DNA of 9,239 nucleotides, from the NCBI GenBank assembly GCA_964614375.1, contig CAZTLI010000203.1, forward strand, positions 1 through 9,239. The letters run 5' to 3'. Shown piece after piece: positions 8,064 through 9,239 of this stretch. Under the pieces are notes generated by a model. The model worked only from the letters and a program-made list of their open reading frames with translations, had not been told where the DNA came from and did not search any database. Both the position numbers and the translations under genes were made by a program. Source of the DNA: CAZTLI01 sp964614375. GTDB lineage: Bacteria > Chloroflexota > Anaerolineae > Aggregatilineales > Phototrophicaceae. How positions within the stretch are numbered: position 1 is the first letter of the stretch; each line of letters opens with the position of its first letter.

Positions 8064-8102
8064 TCACCGGACACAGCGCCCGTGCGTGTGTCATACTCCT
8101 TT
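8064..8102 (-). promoter_or_regulatory. Strong Shine-Dalgarno separated from the TPR start by a hairpin
   Basis: Minus-strand AAAGGAG (8096-8102), part of GAAAGGAG, is a near-ideal ribosome-binding sequence but ends 32 bases before ATG 8063. Between them, GACACA-CGC, loop ACGG, GCG-(C)-TGTGTC (8070-8092) forms a 9-bp stem with one bulged C. If the hairpin is looped out, 3 + 6 = 9 bases remain between Shine-Dalgarno and ATG, a normal spacing. A TGA abuts the ATG, so an N-terminal extension cannot explain the distance. An ATG one base after GGAG could open a 26-codon out-of-frame ORF overlapping the TPR start, an alternative coupled-translation reading. Confidence 0.5.
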
Positions 8103-8122
8103 CAAGAGGGGTCTGCTACATC
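8096..8122 (-). repeat. Leader module copy 2: GATGTAGCAG, 7 bases, TTGAAAGGAG (before TPR gene)
   Basis: GATGTAGCAG (8113-8122 on the minus strand) covers the final ATG-TAG codons of the XRE gene. After 7 bases comes TTGAAAGGAG (8096-8105). Both 10-mers recur exactly and in the same order upstream of the XRE gene itself (8917-8956). The match is direct sequence observation. Whether it is a duplicated regulatory module or partly coincidence is open, because the second 10-mer includes a Shine-Dalgarno. Confidence 0.5.
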
Positions 8123-8871
8123 GTAATATCAAGCATACTTTCGCCCACTTCGCGCAGTTTATCCGTCGGCATTTGGCTAAACATCAAGGCAATACGAATA
8201 TAGCCGACATTGAGTGGATTGGCGGCAAAAATCCGCAATTCCTCTGGCAGTTCGGTAAAATGCTTCCACATTTCTTTCAGCGCCAATAACTCGCCGAGAT
8301 GACTGTTGGTTTCCAGAAAGTAATCCATATTGCGCCGCACCTTGCTCGCCAGTACCGCCAATTCGTGCATTGGGATGGGCACTTCGCCAAGCTCGTAACT
8401 GGTTAATTTATCAGCCGGGATATTCGTCCCCTCACTCAACGCTTCAAGGGATAGGTGTGCATCTTCGCGCGCCTGCCGCAGGAGTGCGCCAATCATCCGC
8501 GTGCGAAGTTTGACATATTCGGCCTGGGCATCAATACGCCGATCTTCGGTTTCACTGAGTGTCGATTGACTCCAGAACTGGCTTATCGGCACATCCAGAA
8601 AGTTCGCCAACACCTCAAGCTGGGGCAAACTCGGCACACCATCCCCAAATTCCCATGCTTCAATGTCTTCAGGTGTCACATTCAAGGCAATGGCACAATC
8701 GCCAATATCCCGCAGGGCATTGATGCGCGCGTCTCGAATCAACACACCCAACATTCGCGCCCGCAAACGGAATGACTCCTCATGATCGAATGGCCTATCT
8801 TCGCCGTCCTGCTTCGCTTTGGCTTCACGGGCTGCACGCATCCGGGCAGCAACATCACCTAAATCACCCAT
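8116..8871 (-). CDS. XRE-family regulator with two tandem helix-turn-helix domains
   Basis: A 251-residue soluble protein with two similar XRE-like helix-turn-helix domains, about 36-100 and 122-186. The pair look like an internal duplication: LRARMLGVLIRDAR (36-49) against LRTRMIGALLRQAR (122-135), then VTPEDIEAWEFGDGVPSLPQLEVLANFLDV (65-94, given here only as landmark positions 65-70 and 85-94) against IPADKLTSYELGEVPIP (151-167). The recognition-helix region ends in (W/Y)E.GE/GD in both, as is usual for the family. A charged N-terminus (1-35) precedes them, and a helical region (190-251, containing MWKHFTELPEELR) follows that may mediate dimerisation or ligand sensing. DNA binding is expected from the family. 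The divergent promoter region at 8872-9196 is the obvious target for autoregulation, though this is inference. The start is fixed by an in-frame TGA three codons upstream. First gene of the XRE-TPR-glycosyltransferase cluster. Confidence 0.87.
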   Translation of the reverse strand: MGDLGDVAARMRAAREAKAKQDGEDRPFDHEESFRLRARMLGVLIRDARINALRDIGDCAIALNVTPEDIEAWEFGDGVPSLPQLEVLANFLDVPISQFWSQSTLSETEDRRIDAQAEYVKLRTRMIGALLRQAREDAHLSLEALSEGTNIPADKLTSYELGEVPIPMHELAVLASKVRRNMDYFLETNSHLGELLALKEMWKHFTELPEELRIFAANPLNVGYIRIALMFSQMPTDKLREVGESMLDITM

Positions 8872-8923
8872 AATTAATCAGCGCATTCGCTTTATAAGCC
8901 GAATCGTGCGCTTGACCTCCTTT
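8872..8923 (-). promoter_or_regulatory. Near-perfect Shine-Dalgarno separated from the XRE start by a long hairpin
   Basis: Minus-strand AAAGGAGG (8916-8923), within GAAAGGAGGT, matches the 16S anti-Shine-Dalgarno over about ten bases, yet ends 44 bases before ATG 8871. No ATG, GTG or TTG lies at normal distance after it. The gap folds as TCA-(A)-GCGC-(ACG)-ATTCG-(G)-CTT, loop ATA, AAG-CGAAT-GCGC-TGA (8878-8915): about 15 pairs with three bulges. Looping it out leaves TTAATT, 6 bases, between Shine-Dalgarno and ATG. The in-frame TGA just upstream of the ATG lies in the hairpin's foot. The architecture resembles T4 gene 38, where a stem-loop brings a distant Shine-Dalgarno to the start. Confidence 0.55.
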
Positions 8924-8956
8924 CAAATGACGCGGCACCGGTCAGACTGCTACATC
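8917..8956 (-). repeat. Leader module copy 1: GATGTAGCAG, 20 bases, TTGAAAGGAG (before XRE gene)
   Basis: GATGTAGCAG (8947-8956) and TTGAAAGGAG (8917-8926) on the minus strand repeat exactly the two 10-mers found before the TPR gene. The spacer here is 20 bases instead of 7. The extra length holds a small hairpin (8928-8944): TGAC-CG, loop GTGC, CG-(C)-GTCA. In both copies the first 10-mer contains ATG-TAG ending an upstream frame. A common regulatory function is inference. Confidence 0.5.
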
Positions 8957-8997
8957 TTTGGTGAATAAATCCTGCAAACACTGAGTCCCATTTGCAT
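8950..8997 (-). CDS. Possible 15-residue leader peptide upstream of the XRE gene
   Basis: A short frame from ATG 8997 to TAG 8950 encodes MQMGLSVCRIYSPKM. It begins about 8 bases after the transcription start predicted from the TTGCTA/TATAAT promoter, so its mRNA would be almost leaderless; no Shine-Dalgarno precedes it. Its last codons, AAG-ATG-TAG, fall in the GATGTAGCAG repeat, which in the other copy is the end of the XRE gene. Each distant Shine-Dalgarno would thus sit just downstream of a translation stop. The peptide resembles nothing I recognise, and a frame this short can arise by chance. It is offered as a candidate uORF only. Confidence 0.25.
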   Translation of the reverse strand: MQMGLSVCRIYSPKM

Positions 8998-9011
8998 GAC
9001 ACTGTTGTTTC

Positions 9012-9040
9012 ATTATAAAACGTAGGCAAAACCCTAGCAA
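9012..9040 (-). promoter_or_regulatory. Sigma-70-type promoter for the XRE-TPR-glycosyltransferase cluster
   Basis: On the minus strand TTGCTA (9035-9040) and a perfect TATAAT (9012-9017) are separated by exactly 17 bases. Transcription should start near 9005, giving a leader of about 134 bases before ATG 8871. That is long enough to hold the possible leader peptide, a small hairpin, the Shine-Dalgarno and the large hairpin described separately. Confidence 0.65.
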
Positions 9041-9131
9041 CCAAAGCCGTATGGAGATTGTATCACACTGACACCGTAAATCAGCCCTTAAGCCACCTAA
9101 ATCCTTACAACTTTTATGATTAGGCTATTTC

Positions 9132-9155
9132 GCAAATTGCAATGCAAGTTATAAT
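9132..9155 (+). promoter_or_regulatory. Divergent plus-strand promoter with overlapping GCAA/TTGC half-sites
   Basis: A perfect TATAAT (9150-9155) lies 41 bases before the plus-strand ATG at 9197. Directly upstream, GCAA-A-TTGC (9132-9140) overlaps TTGCA-A-TGCAA (9137-9147), giving three half-sites in 16 bases across the -35/spacer region. The -35 itself is poor (TTTCGC at 16-base spacing). The dyads could be an operator for the neighbouring XRE protein, which is inference from position. Confidence 0.45.
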
Positions 9156-9196
9156 AGAATTGTTATGTCGGCTCACAAAGCCTGAAGAAACTATAA

Positions 9197-9239
9197 ATGA
9201 ATGAGAAAAACTTGACCCGAAATACGTTACCGGACAACG
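9197..9239 (+). CDS. Start of a divergent gene of unknown function, truncated by the window
   Basis: ATG at 9197 opens a frame of 14 codons (MNEKNLTRNTLPDN) to the right edge without a stop. An in-frame TAA immediately precedes the ATG, so this is the earliest start. GAAG lies 9 bases upstream as a weak ribosome-binding site, and a perfect TATAAT is 41 bases upstream. The start is polar, with no signal peptide or membrane segment so far. Too little is visible to assign a function. The call rests on the promoter context and the need for a gene on this side of the divergent region. Confidence 0.4.
   Translation, partial: MNEKNLTRNTLPDN

Noticed and set aside
8014..8094. A 26-codon out-of-frame ORF starting at the ATG one base after GGAG before the TPR gene
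   Set aside because: The spacing is too short for the Shine-Dalgarno, the peptide is unremarkable and it overlaps the TPR start. It is kept only as a rival explanation of the leader, not as a gene.
8916..8926. TTGAAA of the TTGAAAGGAG repeats read as a -35 box
   Set aside because: No acceptable -10 hexamer occurs 16-18 bases downstream in either copy, while the match to the anti-Shine-Dalgarno is much better.
1..9239. CRISPR array, tRNA, rRNA, insertion sequence or prophage
   Set aside because: No regularly spaced repeats, cloverleaf-like sequences, transposase or phage motifs were seen on either strand.

Overview
The window looks like part of a Chloroflexota chromosome, most likely Anaerolineae or a relative. 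This is an inference from gene style: large polytopic GT-C-type membrane proteins with a C-terminal beta-rich extracytoplasmic domain, a heterodimeric ABC exporter pair and an XRE protein with two helix-turn-helix domains, at moderate GC. No rRNA, tRNA or other taxonomic marker is present. No CRISPR array, insertion sequence, tRNA or phage gene was seen.

Layout. Nearly everything is on the minus strand, so the reading order is right to left. At the right edge a divergent intergenic region (8872-9196) separates a plus-strand gene, of which only the first 14 codons are visible (9197 onward), from a minus-strand cluster. That cluster starts with a double-XRE DNA-binding protein (8871-8116), then a four-repeat TPR protein (8063-7515), then an 810-residue GT39/PMT-like membrane glycosyltransferase with a TTG start (7460-5028). 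Gaps of 52 and 54 bases suggest co-transcription from a well-formed sigma-70-type promoter (TTGCTA, 17 bases, TATAAT) at 9012-9040. A 174-base gap with a palindrome and a possible promoter follows, then two ABC exporter half-transporters (4853-3051 and 3032-1212) 18 bases apart. A strong intrinsic terminator at 1166-1188 ends that unit. A second GT-C-type membrane protein starts at 1006 and runs off the left edge (335 codons visible).

How the genes may work together. The two ABC subunits carry complementary defects: the first has Asp in place of the catalytic Glu, and the second has LSMGQ in place of LSGGQ. Together they should form one asymmetric exporter with one consensus and one degenerate ATP site. 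The flanking glycosyltransferases suggest cell-envelope glycan or lipid work, but the exporter's substrate cannot be read from the sequence.

The most unusual signal is in the leaders of the XRE and TPR genes. Both have a near-perfect long Shine-Dalgarno (GAAAGGAGGT and GAAAGGAG), but 44 and 32 bases upstream of the only permitted start codons. The gap is filled in each case by a predicted hairpin, which if folded out leaves about 6 and 9 bases. The leaders also share two exact 10-mers in the same order (GATGTAGCAG, TTGAAAGGAG), while the hairpin sequences differ. In the XRE leader the first 10-mer is the end of a possible 15-codon leader peptide that begins about 8 bases after the predicted transcription start. 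This is the best candidate here for an undescribed regulatory arrangement, at the level of inference from two examples.
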